Source of the DNA: Bacillota bacterium
GTDB taxonomy: Bacteria; Bacillota; Clostridia; Caldicoprobacterales; DTU083
DNA: 64,000 nt
Assembly (NCBI GenBank): GCA_029549985.1
Contig: JAKPIB010000021.1
Span: 1 to 64,000, forward strand
Direction of reading: 5' to 3'
Below the pieces are notes generated by a model. The model did not search any database. It was not told the origin of the DNA and saw nothing but the letters and a program-made list of their open reading frames with translations. Shown piece by piece: positions 28,671 through 36,919 of this stretch; the first letter of the stretch is position 1; every line of letters starts with the position of its first letter. A program made the position numbers and the translations under genes.

Positions 28671-29177
28671 TCATTCTTTTATAGCTTTCCTTATCAAAGG
28701 AATAACAGCCAGGGCGAGTGCTCCGCCGATCAGGGCAGTAACTAGCTGCGGCCAGCTGAAGTTGACCGACAAGACAGCCAGCTTTTTCTCCGGCAGCTCG
28801 CCAGCCAGGAGCATTGGGATCGCCAGCTTTGTGACGCTTATGAAAAGCACCAGGAACTTAAGTACTGCTCCGGCACCAACGGCCAGATAGGTGTTTTTTG
28901 AATACAGCAGATGAATGATCAAAACCAGGGCCATATTGCCCAGGGCTACAAACAACACCATCCAGGGATGCGGAAGAAAACCAAGCAGATATGCAAAAAG
29001 AGGAGCTGCGGCTGAAATAGTGATGCCGCTGGCCAGGCCTACCAGTACCGTAGACAGGATAAGGCACAGGTTGACCAAAGATCCGGTGACAAACTGGTGT
29101 GTCCTCAATGCCTGGAAGAGTACTGTCAATGCAAGCAGTACTGCTGTGCGTGTCAGGAATCTTACAGTTTTATTCAT
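28671..29177 (-). CDS. ECF transporter S-component-like membrane protein
   Basis: A 168-residue protein with five or six hydrophobic segments. Its size, the N-terminal basic RFLTRTAVLLALTVLFQ and the ISAAAPLFAYLLGFLPHPW region resemble substrate-binding S components of energy-coupling-factor vitamin transporters. No EcfA/EcfT genes are nearby, so it would share a general ECF module encoded elsewhere. The substrate is unknown. The ATG at 29177 follows GGAGGGACC. It is the last gene of a same-strand series after the PP2C phosphatase, separated by three small hairpins. Confidence 0.65.
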   Translation of the reverse strand: MNKTVRFLTRTAVLLALTVLFQALRTHQFVTGSLVNLCLILSTVLVGLASGITISAAAPLFAYLLGFLPHPWMVLFVALGNMALVLIIHLLYSKNTYLAVGAGAVLKFLVLFISVTKLAIPMLLAGELPEKKLAVLSVNFSWPQLVTALIGGALALAVIPLIRKAIKE

Positions 29178-29205
29178 TGATGGGTCCCTCCGTTAAAGCT
29201 TTATT

Positions 29206-29261
29206 GCAATATCAAATTGCTCGTGCAGCCTTAGCTGCAGCATTGGGGCCGGTCCGGCCCC
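29206..29261 (-). repeat. Three consecutive hairpins before the ECF-like gene
   Basis: Perfect inverted repeats: GGGGCCGG/CCGGCCCC (29245-29261), GCAGC/GCTGC (29225-29238, loop CTTA) and GCAAT/ATTGC (29206-29220). They occupy most of the 102-base gap between the phosphatase stop and the ECF-like start. The first could be a processing or weak termination structure; it lacks a T run. No known riboswitch consensus is recognised. Confidence 0.55.
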
Positions 29262-29279
29262 TCGTACAGTATACACCTC

Positions 29280-30944
29280 TCATTCCACTTTTGCAACCAG
29301 GACCGTCACATCATCTATTCTTTCCCTGTCACCCAACATAGCATAGTATGCATCCAGCATGTACATGACTATGTCGTCGGCTGGTGTGTCTGTCATACCC
29401 CGCAAAAACTCAATGATATTGGCTTCGCTGGACAGCTCCGGGTTGTTGCGGTCGATCTCCGTCAGCCCGTCAGTAAAGAGTATGAGACTGTCACCGGAAT
29501 CAAGCTGCAAGGTCCTGTTCTCATATGCCGGGTTGACTAATCGCCCCAGCCGGCATATGGGCAGACCCTCCAGCTTGATCCTTTCGATCGCTCCGTTGCG
29601 CTTCAGTATAAGCGGAAACATGTTCATGCCCGCCGAGCAGTATGTCAGAGTACCGGTGGTACGGTTGTATATGCCATAGAATAGTACGATATAGGACTCG
29701 TCAGGGAAAGACATCAGGTTATATGTGTAATACAGGTTGGTCAGGACCTGCTTGGGTGTCAGCAGCTTTACGGTACCATCATCATATACCCTTCGAACGT
29801 TGATATTCTGGTTAATAAACACCGTGATCATCGCAGCGTATACGCCGTGGCCGGCAACATCGCCTATCAGGATACCGGTATTCTCATCATCCAGCTTGTA
29901 TACATTGTAATAGTCTCCTCCTATGGTCTCGCACGGCAGGTATCTTACCGCGAACTCAAGCCCTGTCGCTTTGGGGAAGGTATCGGGCAGGAGAGCATTC
30001 TGGATATTGCGGGCATAATCAAGGTCCTTCATCAGCTTTTCATTTGCCGCCGCTATCTCTGCGGTACGCTCTTCAACCAGCTTTTGCAGGTTGTCAGCAA
30101 ATTTGCTCAGTTTTCTTTCGGCATCATGCAGCTCCAGATATGGCCTTTGAACGTTCAGTACAAATAGTGCCTTAAAGAGCAGATAGTATGAGATTATCTT
30201 ATATATGTGGCCCAGGAGATTGTATGTATCATAAACATCTGCATACATGGTGAAGGCCGTCCCGCTGAACATGCTGATAAGCAGCGCCATGATGGTATAG
30301 CTGTAGCCTTTTCTGCCTTGAGGGTTCTTGAGGTATGAGCGGGCAAACAAGACCATGCATACACCCAGAAGGACTATAACAAAGTACTCCAGCTCCTTCT
30401 TCAGTGAGGTGAGGCCTACTCCTTCTATGTACAAAGGTGGCAGCTTGTCTATATGGTAGGCTATAATGTAGAACAATATGCCGCTCCATAGCACAGGTGC
30501 TATGAAAAAGATCGGCTTTTTCAGTTCTAAGGTTTTCCTGGAGTCAATAGCGCCTGCCACCAGCATACCAACTGCCATTGTCAGTCTGGCAGCTATCCAG
30601 AAGGTAGTTGCCTTTGCTGCCGAAGAAGGCACTATAAACAAGGGCATACCGCTGTATGAAAGGGTATGGAAGGTATCCAGCATGGCAACTGCCAGAAAGA
30701 CTGAAGACTGTATTATCTTCCTGAGCCGGTATGTTCTCTCAGTATAGTAACCGACCAGGAAAATGCAAAAGGACATGATGATACTTAGCAGCTCCAGCAC
30801 CACATGCCACGACAGATAGGCTTCCGCGTTGAATACCATGTAAATGTAATCCCCATACCACCCGGCAGTAAACAACAGCGAAGCAGACAGTATGAAAACA
30901 ACAGCAAATGCGATCAAGTCGGCTTTTGCATCTCTTATCCGCAT
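29280..30944 (-). CDS. MASE3-type sensor PP2C (RsbU/SpoIIE-like) phosphatase
   Basis: A 554-residue signalling protein. Seven or so membrane segments cover residues 10-270 and fit the MASE3 sensor region (LDTFHTLSYSGM near 90). A coiled coil (about 275-315) leads to a C-terminal PP2C serine phosphatase with GGDYYNVY, IGDVAGHGVYAAM and a late LFTDGLTE and DDVTVLV, the metal-binding aspartates. Such proteins usually dephosphorylate anti-anti-sigma factors. No STAS or anti-sigma gene is nearby. The ATG at 30944 follows GGAGGG with eight bases; a TTG just before it is less likely. It starts 15 bases after the CPBP protease gene. Confidence 0.9.
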   Translation of the reverse strand: MRIRDAKADLIAFAVVFILSASLLFTAGWYGDYIYMVFNAEAYLSWHVVLELLSIIMSFCIFLVGYYTERTYRLRKIIQSSVFLAVAMLDTFHTLSYSGMPLFIVPSSAAKATTFWIAARLTMAVGMLVAGAIDSRKTLELKKPIFFIAPVLWSGILFYIIAYHIDKLPPLYIEGVGLTSLKKELEYFVIVLLGVCMVLFARSYLKNPQGRKGYSYTIMALLISMFSGTAFTMYADVYDTYNLLGHIYKIISYYLLFKALFVLNVQRPYLELHDAERKLSKFADNLQKLVEERTAEIAAANEKLMKDLDYARNIQNALLPDTFPKATGLEFAVRYLPCETIGGDYYNVYKLDDENTGILIGDVAGHGVYAAMITVFINQNINVRRVYDDGTVKLLTPKQVLTNLYYTYNLMSFPDESYIVLFYGIYNRTTGTLTYCSAGMNMFPLILKRNGAIERIKLEGLPICRLGRLVNPAYENRTLQLDSGDSLILFTDGLTEIDRNNPELSSEANIIEFLRGMTDTPADDIVMYMLDAYYAMLGDRERIDDVTVLVAKVE

Positions 30945-30959
30945 CAATTTGACCCTCCG

Positions 30960-31805
30960 TTATTGCGGAAACAAGAAACCCAGTACATAGGTTATCAGTA
31001 CTGTAAAGGTGTTGAATGCGGAGTGGGCAAGGATCGAATTTTCCAAACCCCTCTTGTGATATATCAGGCCAAGCAGGATCCCAAGAGGCAGGATCTGCAA
31101 AACCTTGACCCAGTCATTGGTGACCACTCCGACATGAGCGGCCGCAAAAACCGTACCGGTAATAATGATATTGAATACTACGGCTACCCTGCCCCTGCCG
31201 AACCACCTGTACAGTATACCCATAGCAAAATGTCTGTACAATATTTCCTCTTGAATGGGGGCCATGACCGATGCTGTCATTATGTTGTATAAAACAGCGC
31301 TAAAGTCATTGTTTGCAGGTGTTACCGCATAGGCCAGCTCGGTAGGCTCGGTAGGGAACAATCCAAAAACCAGGCCGGTCCATGCTAACAGGAAGGGCAT
31401 AGGAATAAGTATCAGCTTCCAATCTATACGGCTCCTGAGACTTTCACCCTTAAGGTAGAGGCTGCCAGGCAGCTCCCGCTGGCGGGAAAAATGCTGGCCG
31501 CATTGGATGTAGAAAATATAGATGAAAAAGTTGAATACTATGCTGACCATGGTTCCTATGAAGTTTTCCTCAGAGTTCATATCCATGAAGTCGCTCTCGT
31601 AAAACTGCACAGCATAGCGCGTCAGGATGGCAACAATGATCCCTGCTACAGTCGCCACGGTGATGAGCAGTATGGCCCTCTTGATGTTTTGCAGCCTGTC
31701 AGCCCTTGCTTCGGTGAAGTAATATACTACAGCCAGTACAAAAAAACCTATTCCAATCAGCAGGTTAAAGGCCAACAGTATCCAGTACAAAAGCTCATTG
31801 TTCAT
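30960..31805 (-). CDS. CPBP-family intramembrane metalloprotease
   Basis: A 281-residue polytopic protein with the CAAX/CPBP (Abi) motifs: EEILYR with E186, E187 and R191, FAAAH with H224, and HSAFNTF near 266. These form the zinc site of Rce1-like glutamic or metallo-proteases. Bacterial members cleave membrane substrates or act in bacteriocin self-protection; the substrate here is unknown. It lies directly upstream of the membrane PP2C phosphatase with 15 bases between, so the two may act on the same envelope signal. The ATG at 31805 follows AGGGGG. Confidence 0.9.
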   Translation of the reverse strand: MNNELLYWILLAFNLLIGIGFFVLAVVYYFTEARADRLQNIKRAILLITVATVAGIIVAILTRYAVQFYESDFMDMNSEENFIGTMVSIVFNFFIYIFYIQCGQHFSRQRELPGSLYLKGESLRSRIDWKLILIPMPFLLAWTGLVFGLFPTEPTELAYAVTPANNDFSAVLYNIMTASVMAPIQEEILYRHFAMGILYRWFGRGRVAVVFNIIITGTVFAAAHVGVVTNDWVKVLQILPLGILLGLIYHKRGLENSILAHSAFNTFTVLITYVLGFLFPQ

Positions 31806-31864
31806 ATAAATCCCCCTGTTTTCGGATAGCCCTTTCTGAAAGCTTTGCTTTACAGGCCAGGCTG

Positions 31865-32398
31865 CTACAAAAATCTGGCCATCAGTATCTCATCGACCCA
31901 CATGTTGTTGATGAGATACTGCTCCCTCCTGATGCCTTCTTCCACAAAACCGTATTTTTTGTAAAGCCTTATAGCATTGATATTGGTTGAAAATACACTA
32001 AGGCAGATTTTATGATAGCCCTTTGATGCAGCCCACTCGATCCCGTATGCTAATAAATACGAGCCTATACCCCTGCCCCTAGCGCTTTTGACAAGATGGA
32101 TCCCCAGATTGCAGAAGGCCTGGCACTTAGGTGACATCCCGCCGACGAATATCGCCATGCCTCCTACTATTCTGTTGTCAAGAACCGCTACAACTATGAT
32201 ATTCCGGCTGGTATCCAGATACCTGATTATGTTTTCCTGTTCGATGACCGTGCGAGGTGCATGCTCGTTTATAAGATAAATCCCTTCCCTGCTGACCGCT
32301 TCCCAGGTCTCAACGAAACCTCGTGCATCCGATGGAATAGCCGGTCTGATAATAAGCTCACCGCCATCCTTAAGCAAAGCTCGGTAGCCTCTGCGCAT
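31865..32398 (-). CDS. GNAT-family N-acetyltransferase
   Basis: A 177-residue acetyltransferase of the RimI/PhnO-like type. The acetyl-CoA pyrophosphate loop is KSARGRGIGSYLL around residue 103-115, followed by the family LYKKYGFVEEGIRR near the end. The acceptor is not identifiable. The ATG at 32398 is preceded by GGGAGGAG. It is upstream of, and on the same strand as, the CPBP protease gene (59-base gap). Confidence 0.9.
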   Translation of the reverse strand: MRRGYRALLKDGGELIIRPAIPSDARGFVETWEAVSREGIYLINEHAPRTVIEQENIIRYLDTSRNIIVVAVLDNRIVGGMAIFVGGMSPKCQAFCNLGIHLVKSARGRGIGSYLLAYGIEWAASKGYHKICLSVFSTNINAIRLYKKYGFVEEGIRREQYLINNMWVDEILMARFL

Positions 32399-32506
32399 CC
32401 AAATGACTCCTCCCAGGCATCATGATCTCTAATATACATACTTATTCAACACAGCAGGGTATTACTGCATATGAAAATTTAAAGCTCGGTCAGTTGTAGA
32501 CAATAA

Positions 32507-32528
32507 AGGACACCTGATGCGGTGTCCT
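32507..32528 (-). terminator. Terminator of the HPr gene
   Basis: AGGACACC (32507-32514) and GGTGTCCT (32521-32528) form a perfect stem with loop TGATGC. On the minus strand it is followed by TTATTG. Located 13 bases after the HPr stop. Confidence 0.75.
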
Positions 32529-32540
32529 GCAAAATATGCT

Positions 32541-32807
32541 TTATTCTTCTTCAAAGTTGCTTTCTATCAGCTTGGTGATCCTATATAGAGCGGAAATCTC
32601 ATCGGGCCCGTTGATCTGTACGGTGATCTTGCTGCCTTTAAAGATGCCAAGGGCCAACACCGATAGCAGGCTTTTTGCATTACCGGTTTTGCAGTCTTTT
32701 ATGATTTTTATATCTGATTTGAAGCTGTCTGCTACCTTGATAAGCTCGGCAGCGGGCCTGGCATGCAAGCCGGCTTCATTTTTAATGATGAATTCCTTCT
32801 CTAACAT
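32541..32807 (-). CDS. ptsH: HPr family phosphocarrier protein
   Basis: An 88-residue HPr. H15 in AGLHARPAA is the site phosphorylated by enzyme I for sugar phosphotransfer. S46 in GNAKSLLSVLAL aligns with the regulatory serine phosphorylated by HPr kinase in Firmicutes, so both PTS transport and CcpA-linked carbon control are possible. It is alone, with no ptsI, hprK or PTS permease nearby. As it keeps H15 it is not a Crh-type protein. The gene symbol is given by family, since a second HPr paralogue elsewhere cannot be excluded. Confidence 0.9.
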   Translation of the reverse strand: MLEKEFIIKNEAGLHARPAAELIKVADSFKSDIKIIKDCKTGNAKSLLSVLALGIFKGSKITVQINGPDEISALYRITKLIESNFEEE

Positions 32808-32998
32808 GTATTCCCCATCCCCGTCCTCTTGTTTCAGTCCGGACTCAAAACCTCTAAGCCTTGATATCTATATTTATTTATATATTATACTCCATATACT
32901 GATTTAAGTCAAAACGGCGGATATTAGCTGCAGTGTGCCTAATACACAGAATTATTGAATATATTGTACATTATTATTTATAAAAGGGCAAGATTCAC

Positions 32999-33029
32999 TT
33001 GACATTTCATCGTAGTTTGGTAATAATAT
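32999..33029 (+). promoter_or_regulatory. Promoter of the glyS T-box transcript
   Basis: TTGACA at 32999-33004 is followed by a 17-base spacer and AATAAT (33022-33027), with an overlapping TAATAT at 33024. Initiation just before the T-box stem I is expected. Confidence 0.7.
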
Positions 33030-33039
33030 TTTTAAATAT

Positions 33040-33232
33040 GGCGGTGATGACTGGAAGGAGTAGTTTTCTATCCCTGCCCCAAGCGAGCCGGTGCTGGTGG
33101 GAGACCGGTGGCATATGGAAACGAAGGCGTCCAGGAACCGGTTTTCAGAGAGGGTCCCTGATCCGGGACCAATAAGGGTGGAACCGCGGAAGACCAGGTC
33201 TTTCGTCCCTTATCGGGATGAAAGGCTTTTTT
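33040..33232 (+). promoter_or_regulatory. Glycine T-box riboswitch of glyS
   Basis: The leader holds a full T-box. The base of stem I is CTGGA (33051-33055) with TCCAG (33130-33134). The specifier loop carries GGC at 33126-33128, a glycine codon. The T-box AGGGTGGAACCGCGG lies at 33175-33189, and the terminator stem 33198-33209 with 33215-33226 is followed by a T run. Uncharged tRNA-Gly should stabilise the antiterminator and allow glyS transcription. The specifier matches the synthetase encoded downstream. Confidence 0.93.
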
Positions 33233-33271
33233 ACTGTAAAATATATAAACGAAAAGTAAGGAGGCAGGATA

Positions 33272-34660
33272 ATGGCAGAGAACAAAATGGAAAAGATCGT
33301 TGCCCTATGCAAGGGCAGAGGCTTCATATTCCCCGGCTCCGAAATATACGGAGGTCTGGCCAATACCTGGGACTACGGCCCTCTGGGCGTTGAGCTGAAG
33401 AACAATATCAAGAAAGCATGGTGGAAGAAGTTCGTCCAGGAAAGCCCGTACAATGTGGGCATGGACAGTGCCATACTGATGAATCCCGAGGTGTGGAAGG
33501 CATCAGGCCATGTGGCCGGATTCAATGACCCGCTTATGGACTGCAAGGAATGCAAGAGCAGGTTCAGGGCTGACAAGCTTGTAGAGGACTACCTTGCTGC
33601 CAAGGGTGATAGCGATGTTTCAACCAATGGCTGGAGCAACAGCAAGCTGGAGTCCTTCATCAAGGAAAACAATATACCCTGTCCTGATTGCGGCAAGCAC
33701 AACTTTACCCCAATAAGGCAGTTCAACCTGATGTTCAAGACCTTTCAGGGCGTAACAGAGGATTCCCAGGCTGAGATCTACCTGCGTCCCGAGACAGCCC
33801 AGGGTATCTTCGTGAACTTCAAAAACGTGCTCCGCGTTTCAAGAAAGAAACTGCCCTTCGGCATAGCCCAGATAGGCAAATCCTTCAGGAACGAGATCAC
33901 ACCCGGCAACTTCATTTTCAGGACCAGGGAATTTGAACAGATGGAGCTGGAGTTTTTCTGCAAGCCGGGCGAAGACCTTGAATGGTTCCACTATTGGAAG
34001 GATTTATGCAAAAACTGGCTGTTGTCATTGAATGTATCCGAAGAAAACATCAGGCTGAGGGATCATGATCCCGAGGAGCTCTCACACTATAGCAATGCCA
34101 CAACAGACATCGAGTACCGCTTCCCCTTCGGCTGGGGTGAACTATGGGGCATCGCAGACAGGACCGATTTTGACCTGAAGCAGCATGCAGACCATTCAGG
34201 TGAAAACTTCAATTACCTTGATCCCATGACCAATGAGCAGTATATACCCTACTGCATAGAGCCCTCTCTCGGCGTTGACAGGGTGCTGCTGGCGTTCCTG
34301 TGTGATGCCTATACAGAAGAAGCCCTTGACAACGATGACAGCAGGGTCGTGCTGAAGCTGCATCCGGCGCTTGCTCCATACAAGGCTGCAGTACTGCCAC
34401 TGAGCAAGAAGCTGAGCGAGCCTGCCCTTGAGGTCTATCGCATGCTGGTCAGTGAGTTCAATGTCGACTACGATGAGAACGGCAGCATAGGCAAGCGGTA
34501 CAGACGCGAGGACGAGATAGGGACTCCATTTTGCATCACAATAGACTTTGATACACTGAACGACGGGGCAGTGACCGTGAGAGACAGGGACACCATGGAG
34601 CAGGTGAGGATACCTATAGACAGTCTCGTAAGCTATCTGGGAGAAAAGCTAAAATTCTGA
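33272..34660 (+). CDS. glyS: Glycyl-tRNA synthetase, single-chain class II type
   Basis: Charges tRNA-Gly. The 462-residue protein is the dimeric eukaryote-like [23 protein letters not shown] at the N-terminus, motif 2 FRNEITPG with [11 protein letters not shown], motif 3 [11 protein letters not shown], and a C-terminal anticodon-binding domain (about 365-460). A four-cysteine pair (CKECKS and CPDCG) suggests a zinc-binding insertion. The ATG at 33272 follows AAGGAGG. Expression is governed by the glycine T-box directly upstream and ends at a strong terminator. Confidence 0.97.
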   Translation: MAENKMEKIVALCKGRGFIFPGSEIYGGLANTWDYGPLGVELKNNIKKAWWKKFVQESPYNVGMDSAILMNPEVWKASGHVAGFNDPLMDCKECKSRFRADKLVEDYLAAKGDSDVSTNGWSNSKLESFIKENNIPCPDCGKHNFTPIRQFNLMFKTFQGVTEDSQAEIYLRPETAQGIFVNFKNVLRVSRKKLPFGIAQIGKSFRNEITPGNFIFRTREFEQMELEFFCKPGEDLEWFHYWKDLCKNWLLSLNVSEENIRLRDHDPEELSHYSNATTDIEYRFPFGWGELWGIADRTDFDLKQHADHSGENFNYLDPMTNEQYIPYCIEPSLGVDRVLLAFLCDAYTEEALDNDDSRVVLKLHPALAPYKAAVLPLSKKLSEPALEVYRMLVSEFNVDYDENGSIGKRYRREDEIGTPFCITIDFDTLNDGAVTVRDRDTMEQVRIPIDSLVSYLGEKLKF

Positions 34661-34676
34661 TATCAGCTCAAAAATC

Positions 34677-34715
34677 AAGCGAGAGTCAGCTTTGCCGCTG
34701 TGCTCTCGCTTTTTT
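34677..34715 (+). terminator. Terminator of glyS
   Basis: AGCGAGAG (34678-34685) pairs with CTCTCGCT (34703-34710), with an inner CAGC/GCTG stem, followed by six T. Confidence 0.9.
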
Positions 34716-34731
34716 ATCGCCATTTGGCCGG

Positions 34732-34920
34732 TCAAACCTCACTGATCGCTGATGTAGGGCAGCTCTCGATGGCCTCCTGAACATCACCCTCCAGGTCAGC
34801 AGGAACATCATCTTCTATGGCTTCAGCCTTACTATCATCATTCCAATGGAATACATCCTCCGCTATGCTGATGCAAAGCCCGCAGCTGATGCACAGGTCC
34901 TGATCCACTTTAGCCTTCAA
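34732..34920 (-). CDS. Ferredoxin, single 4Fe-4S type
   Basis: A 62-residue acidic ferredoxin with C10, C13, C16 (CISCGLC) and C54 before a proline (SCPTSA), the ligand pattern of one 4Fe-4S cluster, plus a middle DDVPADLEGD helix. It is a soluble electron carrier suitable for partners such as NfnAB. It is monocistronic, upstream of nothing obvious on its strand, and converges with glyS. Confidence 0.93.
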   Translation of the reverse strand: MKAKVDQDLCISCGLCISIAEDVFHWNDDSKAEAIEDDVPADLEGDVQEAIESCPTSAISEV

Positions 34921-34979
34921 GAAAATTCCTCCTTTAGACTTTTTGACTTATAACTATTTTATACCCAAGCCTGTATAAT

Positions 34980-36749
34980 TTAAACGCTAAGCACATACTT
35001 TTTGACTCTGGCAAACAGTATCTCATCTATCTCCGCTTCTATCCGCACCCCTTCGGGGACATACTCCTCCGTGATGACATTGCCCCGGCTGTGCAGATCG
35101 GAAACGAGATTTCCCTGATCATAGGGCAGGAGTATTTGGACGCGCTTTACTGAAGAAGGCAGGTGCTCCTGTATCAGATCCATCAGCTCTGACAGGCCTT
35201 CCTTATTCAATGCCGAGATGAAAACCTGGGGCTTCCTTATGGGCAGTGCATCCTTATCCTTGACCGTATCCATTTTATTGTATACAGTGATGACTGTCTG
35301 ATTAGCCCCAAGCATTTTCAGCACCCGGTCCACCACATCCATATGCTCTGCGGCATTAGGTGAGCCTGCATCTACGACGTGGAGCAGGATATCAGCCTTT
35401 GTCACTTCTTCAAGGGTGGAGTGAAAGGCCTGGACCAGATCATGAGGTAGCTTGTCTATAAATCCGACTGTATCTGTTATGAGTATATTGCGTCCGTCCG
35501 GGAGGACTATTCCCCTGGACACAGGGTCCAGGGTGGCAAAAAGCTTGTTTTCCGCTAGTACATCGCTGCCGCTCAGGGCGTTAAGCAAGGTGCTTTTGCC
35601 TGTATTGGTATAACCTACGAGGGCACACACAGGCAGCCTGTCCTTTTCTCTTTTCAGCCTTAAGGCGGCGCGTCTTCGCTTCACCTTGCCCAAGGCTTCC
35701 TCGATTTCCTTTATGCGGCGGTAGATATGCCTTCTGTCAGTCTCAAGCTTCTTCTCACCAGGGCCCCTCGTGCCTATGCCTCCGCCGAGCCTTGACAGGG
35801 CATGGCCCATTCCGGTCAGCCTGGGCAGCCTGTATTTAAGCTGGGCCAGCTCTACCTGAAGCTTTCCTTCAGCCGTTACAGCCCGTTTTGCGAATATATC
35901 CAGTATAAGAGTAGTGCGATCTATGACCTTAAGACCCAGTATCTCCTCTAAGTTTTTCATCTGGGTAGCTGACAGCTCATCATCGGTTATGACAAGGTTG
36001 GCATTGACAGCCCTGCAGATAAGCGCCAGGTCGGCCGCCTTGCCTCTTCCGATATAGGTGGCAGGCTCCGGTGTTTTCCTGTTTTGCAGTTCCTTATGCA
36101 CTACCTTTGCACCGGCAGTCCTTGCCAACTCCTCGAGCTCATTTATGGAGATCAGTCCTTCACCGTGATCATTAAGGCCTATCAGAACCGCCCTTTCCTC
36201 ATGAAACTCATCAAGCTCGGCTGTTTTTTCGCCCCCGATAAGCGGGTCCCTTCGCCTGATTTCTTTGACCAGGCTTTCACCGCATAGGTCGTCGGAGGAC
36301 AAAGGCCCCAGTACATCATAAGCCTGAAGGTCATCAGGAGGATTTAAAAATGCCGCATAGGCTTCGCTGAACCTTCCGTCAATAACACCGATTGCAACCA
36401 TGGCATCAAGCCGCAGGGAGCAAAGCGCATTGATATCCACCCTGGACAGCATCCCGTTACCGCCCGGGTGGGTGTGGATGCACCTGATGCCGCTTAGTCT
36501 GGTATCACTGCGTCTCAAACTCATACTGGGCAGCGATACCTGCCTGGCTTCGCCTACCGATACATCCATTACCTCTCCCCTGCGATTCAGGTAGACCGAA
36601 AGCTCCCTGCCGGTAGTACCGGTCAGTTCACACATCAGATCTATTATCTCAGGTGAAAGGAAGTTTTCCCTTTCGACCCTCATGTCAAATAAACCTTCCA
36701 GCCTGGACAATGTATGTCTTGACAGTCCTTCAATGTTTCCGTTTATCAT
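34980..36749 (-). CDS. hflX: GTPase HflX with N-terminal JAMM-like extension
   Basis: A 589-residue protein; the HflX core begins near residue 185 and includes the glycine-rich linker GGGIGTRGPGEKKLE (322-336) and the GTPase with GYTNTGKS (379-386), DTVGF and NKMD. HflX binds the 50S subunit and rescues or splits stalled ribosomes. Most HflX proteins are near 420 residues. The extra N-terminus (1-180) contains HTHPGGNGMLSRVD, giving H92, H94, S102 and D105 in the spacing of a JAMM/MPN+ metalloprotease motif, with E59 or E67 as possible glutamate. Activity of this part is unproven. The ATG at 36749 follows AGGTGGAG. Confidence 0.9.
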   Translation of the reverse strand: MINGNIEGLSRHTLSRLEGLFDMRVERENFLSPEIIDLMCELTGTTGRELSVYLNRRGEVMDVSVGEARQVSLPSMSLRRSDTRLSGIRCIHTHPGGNGMLSRVDINALCSLRLDAMVAIGVIDGRFSEAYAAFLNPPDDLQAYDVLGPLSSDDLCGESLVKEIRRRDPLIGGEKTAELDEFHEERAVLIGLNDHGEGLISINELEELARTAGAKVVHKELQNRKTPEPATYIGRGKAADLALICRAVNANLVITDDELSATQMKNLEEILGLKVIDRTTLILDIFAKRAVTAEGKLQVELAQLKYRLPRLTGMGHALSRLGGGIGTRGPGEKKLETDRRHIYRRIKEIEEALGKVKRRRAALRLKREKDRLPVCALVGYTNTGKSTLLNALSGSDVLAENKLFATLDPVSRGIVLPDGRNILITDTVGFIDKLPHDLVQAFHSTLEEVTKADILLHVVDAGSPNAAEHMDVVDRVLKMLGANQTVITVYNKMDTVKDKDALPIRKPQVFISALNKEGLSELMDLIQEHLPSSVKRVQILLPYDQGNLVSDLHSRGNVITEEYVPEGVRIEAEIDEILFARVKKYVLSV

Positions 36750-36919
36750 TCATCTCCACCTTATATCACAAAGCTTATTCTTGCAATCCTGCTCTTGCAT
36801 AGCAAAGCTTCGCAGCATTTTATCAGGATTTTATATTGATGATGGCTATACTACAATTTCGCTGATATGAATATCATACCCTCTAAATCGCCAGGGTGCA
36901 AAGCAAACCTTGAATAAAA

